Source: Micrasema longulum (taxonomy: Eukaryota; Arthropoda; Insecta; Trichoptera; Brachycentridae). Taken from it: a DNA stretch of 64,000 nt. Within the stretch, counting starts at the first letter, position 1; each line of letters begins with the position of its first letter. The DNA is taken from NCBI GenBank assembly GCA_022494885.1, contig JAGVSM010000972.1, positions 62,001 through 126,000 of the forward strand, given 5' to 3'. Under the pieces are notes generated by a model, which did not search any database, was not told the DNA's origin, and was given only the letters and a program-made list of their open reading frames with translations. Position numbers and translations under genes: made by a program. Shown here one piece after another: positions 1 through 11,688 of the stretch.

Positions 1-245
1 AATTCTCCAACATACCACTTGTAACCTTCTTACTAACCTAATTTTTAGTGCATGTTTGGAAATGGTGGTGTTTGCATATTTCTGTAACTCTGCATGTAAT
101 TTATAAATGTTTTCGTCAATACTGTGTGTACTGCTGTAAAGATGAAAGTGTTTTTAAGTATTTGTATGTTATTGTGGTAAGTATCCTGATGAAGAGACAA
201 TTACAAAAATTTTGAAACCGGTAGGCATTTATAGTCAAAAGGTAG
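1..245 (+). repeat. Degenerate Penelope-like terminal repeat with hammerhead-like core
   Basis: At 186-192 there is CTGATGA and at 214-223 GAAACCGGTA, the two conserved halves of a hammerhead core in the order and spacing used by Penelope-like terminal repeats. The segment between them does not fold into a good stem II, and stem I is not obvious, so the ribozyme is probably dead. It resembles the better copies at 15.9-16.7 kb and 19.6-20.3 kb, including a following run rich in T and A. No coding remnant is visible beside it; the element may continue left of the window. Confidence 0.4.
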
Positions 246-807
246 TTTCATACTTATATTTACTGTGTCGTAAAAGCCTACCATAAAATTATATGAAATA
301 TTTGAGTGTATAAAATCTAGACTTTTTCAAAACACTTGACCTTAGCCTGTAAAGAGCTGACGTTAAAAGGTTGAGCGTGTTTACACGCCGCATGTAGTAT
401 GGCCGTCCCTGTTATCACGGAAACGTTCAGGGCTTTAGCGCACTTATGTAAAAAGTAGTTTTTTCATTGAGGTATAAATTTAACGTAATAGCAACCAGCT
501 TAGAACCTGAGTTACCACGTTAAAAAAACTAATTTTGGAATGTTCTTCAATTTCACTCTCAGAACTAATGGTGGGAATAATCGAATTAAAATATCTTGAC
601 ATTTCAAAACAATCGAAATATGATTTCGGGCTTGACATTTCGAGACAATCGAGATATGAATTCTGACATGTGAATTCACAACTTTTAACATTTTTGTGTG
701 TCGTATCATCAGCACTATAATTTTAATTTTATTTTATTTTGAAATTACTTTGCGTGTGACGTATTAAGATCACGTCTGTTAGTTTGTTTCCCGGAAATAG
801 GATAACT
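246..807. other. AT-rich stretch, nothing recognised
   Basis: Only short spurious reading frames. A small repeated phrase (GACATTTC followed by AATCGA at about 598-655) occurs twice within 50 bases, but I see no gene or transposon end. Confidence 0.5.
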
Positions 808-1075
808 ATCATCGTCATCATCATTCCCTTTCCTCACCTAATGGTGCATAGGGCACTGTATTGGTAAACCAATTGCAGCGTATTTTGATCATTTTGTGTT
901 ACATGAAGGTCAGATGATCAGTCTTACGCTTCAGATACCAGTCCAGGGACTATGAAATATTTTAGTGTGAAAACACCCTTATAAATAAATATTTCAAATT
1001 AACCATGTCGGGAATCGAACCCGAGACCTCTTGCATGGTAGAAAAACGCGCTGACCATTACACCACGAGGCTGAC
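808..1075 (-). mobile_element. SINE A, near full length
   Basis: Read on the minus strand this starts with a tRNA-like head at about 1010-1075 containing a B box (GGGTTCGATTCCC) and an A-box-like TGTAATGGTCAG, continues through a body shared with nine other copies in the window, and ends in an ATG/GAT-type microsatellite at 808-823. The head and tail mark it as a tRNA-derived, RNA polymerase III-type SINE. Other copies: 22.7, 34.3, 34.6, 37.6, 46.2, 53.4 (two), 56.3 and 62.7 kb. Confidence 0.85.
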
Positions 1076-1782
1076 ATATAACTATCACAACGTAATATTA
1101 TCGGTGGATTTTGGCGAACTTTATTTCATACATTTTTAAGAAATTTACAATTTATTGTCCTAATTTTTATCGTGCGTAATAAAACATTTTTATATCAAAT
1201 TTCCCGTAGGGCTGAACTCCCTCATTATTATTTTGAAGTACTTTGTTATTACACATGTATTTTTACCCCTTTACCCAACAGTCAGCAACGTTGTTTTTTT
1301 TTGTCCGTTTTCTTACATTTCACGGTAAAAAAAATCGATTGATTCAATTATTTGCATCTCACGAATGCTTGTATTTCGATTATTCCCATCATTACTCAGA
1401 ACTCTTTCCAATAAGAAATACAATTAAAACATCGATTCCATTCATATCACCCAAATCCTTTCGAAGACATAAGTTATAAAGTTAAGTTTTTATTTCCTCA
1501 GGACTCGTGCGAAAGTTTACCTCCCTTATCACAAACAGTGGAATGAAAAGTTTACTTCCAGAAGGGAAATTGAAATTAATGCCGACGCACAGCACGTGAC
1601 CGTTACTATCGTGAGAAATATTATTATTCTGGGACATCCTGTAGCTTAAGGCTCTGGTATAACGGCTGTGGACCACCCTGTAGCAGAGCGAGGGTAACGA
1701 TACCCTATGTTGTGATAAATAAATTTTTATTAAAAAAAAAGATTTATACAAGGAGAAAGACCTGCCTTTTAAAATATTCATT
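1076..1782. other. Non-coding; possible retroelement 3' end near 1500-1740
   Basis: No supported gene. The part at 1640-1740 is relatively GC-rich and runs into AATAAA-like sequence and a run of A at 1731-1740, as a processed or LTR-type 3' end might. No second copy was found in the window, so it stays unassigned. Confidence 0.3.
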
Positions 1783-3188
1783 TTAACCCTTGCGTGGCTG
1801 TGATGTCACACGAGTCAATATACGATACAAGACTTAATTCTCTTATTTTTCTCAATGATGAAGTTGTTTTTTTTTATCTTCAAATGGACATTTCAACACC
1901 GGATTTAGAAAGTAAAGTTTGTATAACTTTGCTGGATTTTTATACAAAAAATATTGAATCTTGCTACCCAAAAAATGATGCCAGAAAATACAGCCATACA
2001 TCTGTATTAGAGAGAGCATGAAGATAGAATATAACAAAAAATCAGAGAAGCTGTTTGGTAGCCGGTGTTGTGTGAAACAAATTCAGTCGGTTGTTGACAG
2101 AAGTAGGGGACGCACGCGTGCATTATGAGCGGCGAATTTATGTTTTTTTTTTGTTGCCACAACAGCTTTTGCTATTTTGGCTAAATTAAATGTTTATTTC
2201 TATAAATCTTAGAAAAGGAATTAATAAACTGAATTTGAAATAGAAATACAAACTCATATAAATGTTTGCCTTCATTCAAATTTAAATAAAGAATCAGATA
2301 AATGTAATTGTCCTATTATAGATGTTGTAAATAATCATAAATATTTAAGATTGATAATTGATTCTAAATTAAGCTAGGGTGTTCATATTGATGGAATCTG
2401 CGACAGATTAAGGTACTGGCTGAAGGTGATTTATGAAATCAAAAGAATACTACATTTCTAAACGTTAAGATACGTTATACCTCGCTCATTGAATCCATTA
2501 TATCTTAAGGAGTGCGTGTCTGGGGTCTCACCTTCCAGTCTCATCTGGGTAAAATTTATGATATTCATAATCCGTGAGGCAAAACATATGGGCAAAGGTG
2601 TATATTTTAAATTCTGTAATGTCCTGCCGGTAAAACAACTTTGTGACAACAAATTTATTGTAGATCACTTTGTTGATCCGGAATATAAAAAAAGAGTTTT
2701 CCACACTCACAACACTAGATTAAAAACTAAGGGCTCCCTGTTTGTTCCCCGAATTACAAATTACTTCGGAGAGCGAACATTAAATTGCATTGTTCCAAAA
2801 TTGTTCAATGATCTCCCACAAACCATCGTTTACATGAAAGATCTTCAAATGAAAAAAAAAGAGTTGAAGAAATATCTTCTAGATACTTTATGATGCCTGT
2901 TCAATAAATTTGTAAAATATAAATGAAATAAATGTAATATAAACATGTCATAAAAATAAATGTGTCCCAACGAAAAGTCTTTAGACTTAGCGGGTAATAA
3001 ATTCTTATATGCATTTTTTAATTATAAAATAAACGCTGCTCTGCAGAACTAAAACTGAAACTGTATGTCTCAATGTTTTTTTTTTTTTTCAAATGTCTGA
3101 GCTTTAGAATATTCCGTCTTTTGCTTGTGGAAACACGTTACATCACCGCGTGCAAAGGGATTATTTATCACAGTCTTTCAAGAGTTAA
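1783..3188 (-). mobile_element. TTAA-flanked MITE (piggyBac-like), interrupted by a LINE
   Basis: Both ends abut TTAA (1783-1786 and 3185-3188). The end at 1783 reads TTAACCCTTGCGTGGCTGTG and the other, reversed, begins TTAACTCTTGAAAGACTGTG. Subterminal blocks (GATGTCACAC near 1800; CATCACCGCGTGCAAAGGG near 3145) match the copies at 11.7 and 13.8 kb. The copy at 11.7 kb is 577 bp; the excess here is a CR1-like LINE insertion of about 0.85 kb plus flanking sequence. TTAA target sites and short inverted ends are typical of the piggyBac superfamily; no transposase is present. Confidence 0.65.
2230..3060 (+). pseudogene. LINE L-A 3' fragment (CR1/jockey-like reverse transcriptase C-terminus)
   Basis: Remnant of the end of a non-LTR retrotransposon ORF2. 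Around 2340-2390 one frame reads like the RT motif with YLG followed by LIIDSKL, and after frame changes the terminal region is open to a stop at 2893. The terminal part (about 2700-2890) carries HTHNTRLKT, PRITNYFGERTLNC and LFNDLP, a pattern common at the C-terminus of CR1/L2/jockey-type ORF2 proteins. The 3' UTR contains AAAAGTCTTTAGACTTAG and ends near AAATAAACGCTGCTCTGCAG. A second copy at 35.1 kb shares both C-terminus and 3' end. The copy is 5'-truncated with several frameshifts, sits inside the TTAA MITE, and so post-dates it. The clade assignment is tentative. Confidence 0.75.
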
Positions 3189-3474
3189 TATCATGCACTT
3201 ATAAATATGGGTAATTTATTTACTATTGCCATTTGCCATAATCTAATATTTGATATGTATAAATATTCTTACAAGGTGATTTGACAATTATTTGCAGTAA
3301 AAATATGATTTTATTTTTAAAACATGATAAGTTTGATTTAAACTTGGTACCGAAAAAATACATTAAGGGTATGGGTAGGTAAACGTTATTTTAAATACCT
3401 GTCAACGATCATTTTGTATCGATCTTTAAGGGTTTCGATTTACTTGGAAAAATGGAAATCAAAATCACAGTACG

Positions 3475-3965
3475 GAGGTTTTAGCATAATCAGAATAGTG
3501 AATGTTACACAGTGTGTAAAGTGGCTACCTAAACCAGCCAATGACAGGTCATAAGCCCCGTTAATTCCTTGACTTCCATATTCCCATATCAAAAATGTTT
3601 TCCCTCTCTGTTGCAACAAATTTACATCTAAATAACTCTCTAGGGAGGAAATTTAGCCAGTGTGCAAACATTGTTGGATTAACTAACTAGTAAAAATAGA
3701 AGTAAAAAAATAAATGAATCTCACCCATATGATAAAGGTTTTAGCTCTCTAGTTTACAAAATTCAACAGATGGAAGAGTTGAGGAAATGTGGATGTTTAA
3801 ACATAGGCAAAATGGTGAATTTTACATTGTATAAAGTAGCCACTTAAACCAGCCAATGATCATAAGTCCCGTAAATGCCTAGACTTTCATATCCCTTCTC
3901 ATAAATGTTTTCCCACTCTGTTGCAACAAATTGATGTATTAAACAGGCCGCTAGAAAGTCTGAGA
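3475..3965 (+). repeat. R384 repeat, head-to-tail pair
   Basis: Two copies of the R384 unit in direct orientation. The phrase CCAGCCAATGA starts at 3534 and again at 3849 (315 bp apart, so the intervening unit is shorter than the 384 bp seen at 55 kb). Shared blocks include GAATGTTACACAGTGTGTAA, GACTTCCATATTCCC and CTCTGTTGCAACAAATT. No ORF and no terminal inverted repeat of a known family is visible. Confidence 0.75.
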
Positions 3966-4837
3966 CAAGCTTAAAATGTCTATAGATTTTGAAAAGAATT
4001 CGTAATATTGTATTAAAAAATTAAAGCATCAGCTTTAATTTTTTTAATCAGTGCAGATTTAATAGGTGTAATGGTTTGTTAAATTTATGTTGCAATATCA
4101 TAACAAATAATGATACGTATTCAAAACGTCCACATTTGCTAAAATTTAATTCAATTATAGCTTTCATTCGCTTACGCTGCGGCTAATTAAAAAAATCTCT
4201 AGTTCATTAACATATCATTTTTTATACAACACATAGTTTACCCTGAATATGGCTTTTGTAACGAGTTCATTTTACACGGGACCACCCATAAAAACCGTAC
4301 TTACGCATTAGTTTTTTAATAGTTTTTCTTAAAAGACTGCGGTAAAAGGAGTTGACCCCATATGTAAAGCTCACCATAACTTAAAATAAGCACCCTTAAG
4401 CTACGCAACCCTGTCGTAAAACCGTCAAAGTGAGGTACAAATCAAGCATAATTTAAGACAATTTTACTTACGTAATTTACCCAATAAAGCTTTAAGTTTT
4501 TATGTCACTTAAGTAATAGTTATATTCAGACGGGAGCTTTTTCATTTCAAAGAACTTTATAGTGATAAAAAATGTCTGTGTCCGGGAAGATATAGAATAT
4601 AGTTACATTTGTGAAAAAAGAACAGAATTATAGACATGTTCAGACTCCAAAGAAATAAGTATTTTTTAAATAATATTTTTTACAAAAATGATTTAATAAT
4701 CCGTCTAAACTAATTATTATATTCTCTTTCCAATGACACTTAATTAGGATTTAAAGGATTGTTTGTAGTTTTTTATGAATAGACTGTTGTTTCTTTGAAA
4801 ATGTGAACCAACACATTTTTGTTATTTTTTCATTTTT
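3966..4837. other. AT-rich non-coding sequence
   Basis: No reading frame, structured RNA or recognisable transposon end was seen. Confidence 0.5.
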
Positions 4838-5350
4838 TTTATTTATTTATTATATATACGGTCTAAGCCAATTACAACAGTTATATGAAGAAACATAAAT
4901 ACAAGAAACTGAACAAAAAGATTATAAAACTATTTAGAAAAGACAAACAAGAGCAAAACAATAATTGTATACAATATATTCATAAAAACGAAAGACATAA
5001 GACTTCGAGCTAATCCATGCCAATCTAACTTCATCCCACACTGCTTAGTCTCGAAGAGATCTACGAAAAGCCGGAAGATCTACTCCAAAGAATTCCAAGT
5101 CATGTGATGAATTGACTAGTCTGCACATTTTGGATATTGGGGCATAAAAACAGAAATTTTTCTTTAAACATTTAATAAATAGCACATTTTGACTTCTGGT
5201 GACATGGTTGGGAACACAAAAAGAAATTGATTGCAACAGAGATGTAACATCGCTTATAGCGTTAAGTATTTTGAAAATGGATATTAAGTCTATTTCAGTT
5301 CTACGTCTCTCCAATGACAACAGATTAAGAGAGTGCTCTATTTCAAAATA
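4838..5350 (-). pseudogene. LINE ORF2 C-terminus (jockey/R1-like) with 3' end
   Basis: The minus-strand frame from about 5335 to 5045 reads SLERRRTEIDLISIFKILN, then FCVPNHVTR and RMCRLVN-like blocks and ends in FRRSLRD. This order (SL..RR..DL...FKIL, then ..VP..., then a final FRR) is the classic C-terminal tail of jockey/R1-group reverse transcriptases. The 3' UTR runs to about 4838 and ends in an ATTT-rich tail. The copy is strongly 5'-truncated, beginning only about 100 codons before its stop. It encodes no catalytic residues, so it is dead. Confidence 0.7.
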
Positions 5351-5555
5351 TGAATAGTTTCATGCTTTTTTAGTGCCAAAAAATAATTCACGAATCTCAT
5401 AAGCTATTTTATTTTGCTTGAAACATGTTATAATTGAATAAAAATCATCAAGTAAAATAGTGTTTTTTAGTATTTTTGTCATAAATGCTCTTTTTCATTT
5501 TTGAAATAAATTTTCAATAATGATTACCGTATTTTAAAAAAAAGTTATAGGACTA

Positions 5556-5805
5556 ACAATAAAAGAGTTGAGGAAATGTGGATGTTCAAACATGGGCAGA
5601 ATGGTGAATGTTACACAGTGTGTAAAGTGGCCACTTAAACCAGCCAATGACAGGTCATAAGCCCTGTAAATGCCTAGACTTCCATATTCCCTTCTCAAAA
5701 AATTTTTTCCCTCTCTGTTGAAATAAATTTAAATATGAACAACTCCCTAGGGAGGAAATCCAGCCAGTCTGCACGCATTTGGACATAATCAAACATTGTT
5801 GAAAA
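5556..5805 (+). repeat. R384 partial unit
   Basis: One plus-oriented copy with the GGCAGAATGGTGAATGTTAC block, ACACAGTGTGTAAAGTGGCC, CCAGCCAATGACAGGTCATA and the closing CTAGGGAGGAAATCCAGCC. It closely resembles the copies at 3.5 and 41.8 kb. Confidence 0.8.
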
Positions 5806-6365
5806 TTATTTATTAATAATATTTATATAAATAAATGGTAATAACTTACTAAATAAAGAAAAAACAAACTAGAACTATGTAAAAATGCGCTGAATTACCT
5901 ATTTTCGTCCCAAAAACAAATATATTATAACATGAGTATACCAATTTCAGGCAAAATTATGGTAGCATTAGGCACACTAGAAAATTTTCCTAATCACGTA
6001 GTTTCCTGTAGAGGCTTCACTTTAATGCAAATATAGTATCGGCTCTCCTGACTGATATTTATTATTATGTTAATTCCCTTACTTAAGGGAATCACCACCC
6101 TACTACCACCTTTATCCCTTCAATACGTCTTCTAAACCTACCCCTGTATCCTTTTTTTGCTTAAGGAGCGCTTCCACTAAAAGTAATTTGTTTAAAAAAA
6201 AAACAAAAAGATATGAAAAAACACAAAATAAATCAAAACGTACATCGGTTTTTATAAGTAATGTAAACAAAAAATGACATTTTATAATATATATTAAATA
6301 TTAGTTAAACCAAATAAAATTTAAGGAATTAGGGTTGCAGCTCTTTAAATTTACTAAAATCTACA

Positions 6366-6575
6366 GGAATGGAAGAAATATGGATGTTCGAACATAGGCA
6401 AAATGGATAATGTTAAAGTGTAACAGGTCATTAGCCAAGTAAATTCCTAGAATCTCATACTCCCTTCTCTAAAATACTCTCCATTCCTATTGTGATTTGT
6501 TAATCTTAATGACTCCTTAGGTGGTGAAATCCAGTATTTTGTATGCAAACATTTAGATAAACTCAAAATATTGTA
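6366..6575 (+). repeat. R384 partial unit, diverged
   Basis: Same order of blocks as other plus copies (GGAAGAA, AACATAGGCAAAATGG, ACAGGTCATTAGCC, CTTCTCTAAAAT, AACTCAAAATATTGT) but with the GTGTGTAAAGTGGCC part deleted. Confidence 0.65.
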
Positions 6576-7107
6576 GTATATTATTAAATCACAAAGTAAG
6601 CTGCTTTGTGAAACTGTTTCTTAAAATAACAGTTTACAGCAGCCTGGGCAAAACGTAGCCAACCTCTCGTTACAGTTTAATTCATTTTTGTAACCTGGTA
6701 TACTTCCATTTGTCCGATGTGTGGTCTAGAAGTCGGCGCATTTTATTTGCCTACTATGCGAAAAATATCGGTTCATTTAATATTTATTTAAAGGGGTGTT
6801 TTTTTATGAACGTGCGTCTATTACTGAAAAATATTGGTTTAAGCCCATTTTTATTAGTTATAAAAATAAAAGACGAGTGATACTTAAATTCACAAATTCG
6901 GAATAACCAATGATCGGTTTTATTGCTTTCTTTATTAAAAATAAAGTTATTTACATTGCAGTATTTTATAGTAACACTGCCCATCTTACCTTTATTTTTT
7001 AAAAATCATCAAGATCCGATGCCATTGATAGCTGTGTATATGTGTATTATTTCAGTGCCTTGTGCATTATTAGGTATGAAAAAGGGAATAAGTTAAAACT
7101 CCCTAGC

Positions 7108-7300
7108 ACGGACCATCTTTTTCTTCTACATCTTCCACGTCCACTCCTAAGTGAACCATATGGACATCACCAATTGCCTCCAGGAGTCCCTATCGCCAAC
7201 CAGCACTTTCGCCTCCTCCCACGTCAATCCAGCGACCCTAAATTCCGCCGAATAAAATCGAAAAATCGTCATCGACGGCCTTCCAGGACCAAGGAGAATT
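7108..7300 (-). pseudogene. LINE L-B C-terminal tail (RTE-like)
   Basis: Minus-strand translation gives PGRPSMTIFR, then AEFRVAGLTWEEAKVLVGD and RDSWRQLV before a stop. The same block (PGR.L.T..R, LTW..A..L..DRD.WR..V) is seen at 23.3 and 37.1 kb, and is typical of the extreme C-terminus of RTE-group and related insect LINEs. The fragment is under 200 bp. The tail end on this strand is GA-rich. Confidence 0.6.
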
Positions 7301-7683
7301 TAGAATTGTACACAAACATTTGTTTTTTCTAAAAATTATTACTGGTGGCCGAATCAATGTAGTGGGTAAGTTCTGTTCACGTTGGTCTTGAAGGAAAAGT
7401 CTCGTTATTGGTGTTCTGGTTCCGGAAAGTCTCTAACACGCTATTTGAGAGTGTCTTCTAATCCAGGCCTAAACTTGATACATGTGTAACAATCCAATTT
7501 ATCGCCTAACTTCCGAGAGAGGTGTTATATAGTGGTTTTTCTTAACTTGCACATACCGTGCTTTTCTAATTTCTAATCGATATAAAAATAAACGAATGTT
7601 ATCAATATTTTTACTGTTTCTTTACAATTCATGGATTGTACCTCTAAGAACCTTATTAAAAATGTTATCAGGGTATTTTGTTT

Positions 7684-8450
7684 TCATCATCATCATCAAA
7701 AGCGTCCGAGCCCGTTGTGGGTCCTGGCCTCCTCCAGAATTCGTCTCCATTCGTCCCTGCACCCCGTGGCTTTTCTCCAGTTAGTCAGGCCAATCGCTCT
7801 AATATCACTTTTCACATTATTCAACCATCTCCATTTTGGTCTGCCTCAGCTTTGTCAGCCTTCCAAAGTGGTATAAAGAATATTTTTTGGGGTAGGGTAG
7901 GGTTATCATTCATTCTGTGCACATGGCCCAACCATTGTTATCTTCGTATTTCGGTGAATTGTGCAATGTTAGGTTTGCCATACAGTGCCTCTAATTCATG
8001 ATCAAACCGTCTCTTCCACACTCTGTTTTAGTTGAATGCACCAAATATCTTCCTTTATATTTTTCATTAAAATACAAATACCATATTTTCATCTCTTTTG
8101 GTCATGACCCAGCATTCGGCACCATATGTAATGACCGGTCTGAGAAGAGTTTTGTAAATAATGGTCATAGTTTTTCTAATGAGCAATTTGGATCCCAGAT
8201 GTTTAAACAAGCCATAATAACATCTGTTGACTGCCAATAACCGTGTTCTAATCTCAGTTCTATAATTGTTGTCATTAGTCATTTCAGTACCTAAATATTT
8301 TAAGGAATTGACATTGTCTATGTGGTGTGACTCAATCGTCAATTGCCTGTTGTACAAAGTTTATTTGTGACTTTCTTGCAAACATGTTTTTAGTCTTAGA
8401 TGTTTTTATTTTAAGACCCCATGTCATTTTGTTTTCCTCTGTTTATTTTC
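7684..8450 (-). pseudogene. RTE-like LINE (L-C) ORF2 3' part with GAT tail
   Basis: On the minus strand the sequence encodes, in order: GLKIKTSKTKNM (RT strand after the catalytic region, near 8420), the SLKYLGTEMTNDNNYRTEI block (8300), LLRPVITYGAECW (8130), ALYGKPNIAQF (8000) and QWLGHVHRMN (7930), then frameshifted tail sequence. This block order is that of RTE-type non-LTR retrotransposons after the YXDD box. It ends in a GATGATGATGATGA microsatellite at 7684-7697, a typical RTE 3' end. Several stops and shifts make it a pseudogene, and the catalytic YXDD is missing by 5' truncation. Confidence 0.75.
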
Positions 8451-9867
8451 ATTTTAATTTATTAAATTTACTTTTTTAGATATTGATGTTTTTTGTTGAT
8501 ATTTCTTGATAAAACTCCATAGTTAATGATTATGATAAAATTATGAATAAACTTCTTGGTTTAGTTATACTTTTTATTATTTTGACTAACGAGCGCTTTT
8601 TCCTTAGTAGGCATCTTCAAGACTGGTGAATTTTACAACATTTAGAGTTTTTATACTATTTTTAATATTTTAATAAATATTTACAACTAGTTTGCTTAAC
8701 AGTTTATTTTTGGGAGTTTTTGGACCTAAATTGGGGTTAAGTTATTATTTTTTTTTATTAATCCTAATTGTTAAGCAAACTATTTGTAAATATTATTGTA
8801 AATACTAGTTTGAAATTTACCTTAAAGCATTCTTATATAATAAATTATATAAATGAATATTTATTTATTTCGACAGTTCACGCCTTCTAACACTGTAACA
8901 TAAATTAACTAATAAGTAGTATTAACATGGTTTATTTTACATACAAATGTCTGCTTTAAAATTGGTTGTACCTAGTTAGGCAGACTAGACATGATCCAGA
9001 AAAATCTATAACCTAAATGTACATATATGCAGTAAATAAAGAAATTGTTTTTTTGTTGATAAATCATTATTATTATTATTATTTAATTGTCATAACAACC
9101 GGACTGTATTTGGATCAATACTCCTATACATCAAATTCAAAACTTCGGCAGTGAATTTGCCGACCATAATGATATCAGGAATATGTCGCATCCTAAATAT
9201 AAAGATTTAATAATTGCAATTTTTCTGGCTAATGCTTAATACCTTACTCTATATGTACATCCTTATTTAGATTTTAAAAATTTAATGATTTTTTTTAAGA
9301 GAGAATACATTTAATTAGTTTGAGACCCCTGTAAAATTATTTACGAACAATCATACTGACAATCTATATTAGTTCAACATACTAATTCAAGTGTACATTG
9401 GAAGTGGGTACTATCAAAATTACGACAATATCCAATAAACCAAAAATTCAATCTGTTGATAAATGAGTAAAAATCAATTTATTTGTGCTAACACAACACA
9501 TAATGTGCCTATATAAATATTGTAATATGTATGTTAGATGTATAAACTTAATATGTATCTTATATTTTTCTCGATTTTTAAGTATATTTTAAAACTTGTA
9601 CAAATCGGCTACGGCCGTTAAAAAAATAACTACCCCCAAAGCGCCTTTATATGTTATATTGTGAATACATATAAAATATGTACGAATAATATAAAGTAAA
9701 AAAAATACAAAAAATACAATTACTGCTGTTAGTATTTATATATTTTTACTTATGTTTTGTGTAAGTTATGTTTGTTATGTTACTATAGTTTTAAGAAAAT
9801 GTTTTTGTATATTTGGATACGTTTATTTATGTAAATTGTTTGTTAACATATTTTTTTTGAATAAAAA
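8451..9867. other. AT-rich non-coding sequence
   Basis: No gene recognised. Near 8590-8640 a minus-strand phrase (CTTGAAGATGCCTACTAAGG, then AAAAGCGCTCGT) faintly resembles degenerate hammerhead cores from Penelope-like repeats, but the GAAA is lost. A short TTA microsatellite lies at 9067-9083. Confidence 0.4.
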
Positions 9868-10085
9868 AAACAGAGCCATTGAGGAAATCCTGAGGGGTGG
9901 GGACGACGTGTTGGCCTCTGTCCATACGTCTTCCTCCCCCCTCCTTAATCTGCATAGAGTTTGTATTCCTTAAGAATATTTATAATAACTTTCCTCTATG
10001 CGCAGCGGACAGAGAGTCCCTCAGGACTCTATAACAGCTGCGGGTGGATTGTGGGCTTAAGGGTCTCCCCTCAATATTTGTATTT
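9868..10085. other. GC-richer island of unknown origin
   Basis: Noticeably richer in G and C than its surroundings, with GGGGTGGGGACGACGTG and CCTCAGGACTCT. A short plus frame reads RAIEEILRGGDDVLASVH before a stop at 9972. It may be an exon relic or a retroelement end; I found no second copy and assign no function. Confidence 0.3.
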
Positions 10086-10164
10086 ATATCTGGATATTAT
10101 TTAATATTCTCAGAAAAGAATGGAAGAATTAAACAAAGAGAATAAATAAGTAAATAATTTGAAT

Positions 10165-10348
10165 TACAATAAAGTGGCCAGTAAACCAACCAATGACAGA
10201 TAATCATCCCTGTAAATTCCTTAACTTCCATATACCCTTCTCAAAAATGTTTTTCCTTTTTGTTGCAACAAATTTATTTCTAAATAACTCCCTAGAGAGA
10301 AAATTCAGCCTGTATGCAAACAATTGGACATACTCAAAAGATTGTTGA
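10165..10348 (+). repeat. R384 partial unit
   Basis: Contains AAAGTGGCCA, ACCAATGACAG, CTTCTCAAAAATGTTTTTCC, TGTTGCAACAAATTTA and ACATACTCAAAAGATTGTTG in the plus-copy order. Confidence 0.75.
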
Positions 10349-11388
10349 ATCTTATTTTTCTGTCATTCTATCTTACTTGTGTTATTTTCATACAACATTT
10401 TACAGTGTAAATAGTAACACGAGTGATTCTAAGTTATTGTGATTCTTAATGATGTTATTAATTCTTTAACGGGTAAAGGCTAAAGTTTTGACGCAATATT
10501 CGCCAAGTTAAAGTCCGCGAAAGACCGAGTTCTTATGCACGGCAAAATATCGACAGCCGCAGGTTCTGCTGTACACTTTTACGGACAGTGGTGATGTTCT
10601 CGGCTAATTTTGCATTACTTTCAGGTGTTGACTAATTGATTAACAAACTGGTTGTTTCAAACTTGGCCACCAAATTTCGAAAAGTTGACTGTGAAAGGCC
10701 GCCACGTCTACCGTAAAATGAGCGCACTGCGCGCAACGTTTACACTAACAAACACTAATTTTGATATTAAAACTTTATCATTTGAACGTGCCGTTCAATT
10801 GTGTTATTTGCCATGGCGATTTGGCATAAGTAACTAAATAATAAAAAAATATTCTACAGATGTCATCAAAACAAAATGGCCGCCACGGGCCGTCAAAATC
10901 TACCCTCGTCAGTTGAAAAACCCTATAGTGTGCAAATATTTTTAAAGGCATTTTTCGAAATAAAACCATTTTTGTAACTAAAAGTATGTTTTAATTATGC
11001 AACATATTACATTATAAAGAAAAATGCTATTTATAACACTTTTAAAAAGAATTCAAATACAGTGCTTTGACGAGAGTTATTTAGCGACATCCAAAACGCT
11101 TTATCTCTTAATGTACGCAAAAGCATTTTCCTGGAATTGAGATATTGACTTTATTTGCCCATTCCAAGCAAGTATTCAAGGCAGGCAAAGCTCGAGTATG
11201 TAGAATCCTTAAAACTGGTTCCGATGTCTTCAATTCTTTTTCGATTTCGCTGTCATGCTCATTTCTTACTTTTCTTTCTTTGTTTTTATCAGTTAAAAGC
11301 TCTTGACAATCAATACCAGCATTGTTCATCAATAAACTTTTATTTATTCTTCTAAAAAGCCTCTGTATCAAAAAACACTTATTGATTT
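10349..11388. other. Non-coding, nothing assigned
   Basis: Short frames only. The part near 10490-10620 has moderate GC, but I recognise no motif, splice-flanked exon or repeat partner. Confidence 0.4.
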
Positions 11389-11452
11389 ATCAACAACATT
11401 TTGAGTTTGTCCATATTTTTGTAGATAAGGACTGGAATCAACTTTGAGGTTG
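11389..11452 (-). repeat. R384 fragment
   Basis: Carries only the end block ACATTTTGAGTTTGTCCATA, then TTTTTGTAGATAAGGACTGG, matching the minus copies at 40.8, 47.4 and 59.3 kb. Confidence 0.6.
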
Positions 11453-11688
11453 GCACTTTTTTCTAAAAACCTATTCAAAATATGAGAGAGAAATACGTAA
11501 ATTTTGAAGTCGAATTAAACTCTGACAAAACTGTCAGTTTCCGAAACGAGTGGTTAGATGCAAAAAATAATGTCGCTAGATTCTCCACTATTAACAGTTT
11601 CCAGTAAAACACCTCAAGCTTAATTTAAAATTGACCTTGAGAGAGTTTAGTGCTTTTAGAGCAGCCTGATCCTAAGTAAACAATATGT

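Noticed and set aside
3475..5805. CRISPR-like spaced repeats
   Set aside because: The repeats are about 200-384 bp, diverged, in both orientations and without regular spacers.
7042..7332. 96-codon plus frame
   Set aside because: It is antisense to the C-terminus of a LINE L-B copy.
11108..11371. 87-codon minus frame as a gene
   Set aside because: No family motif, overlaps another frame on the opposite strand, and lies next to an R384 fragment.
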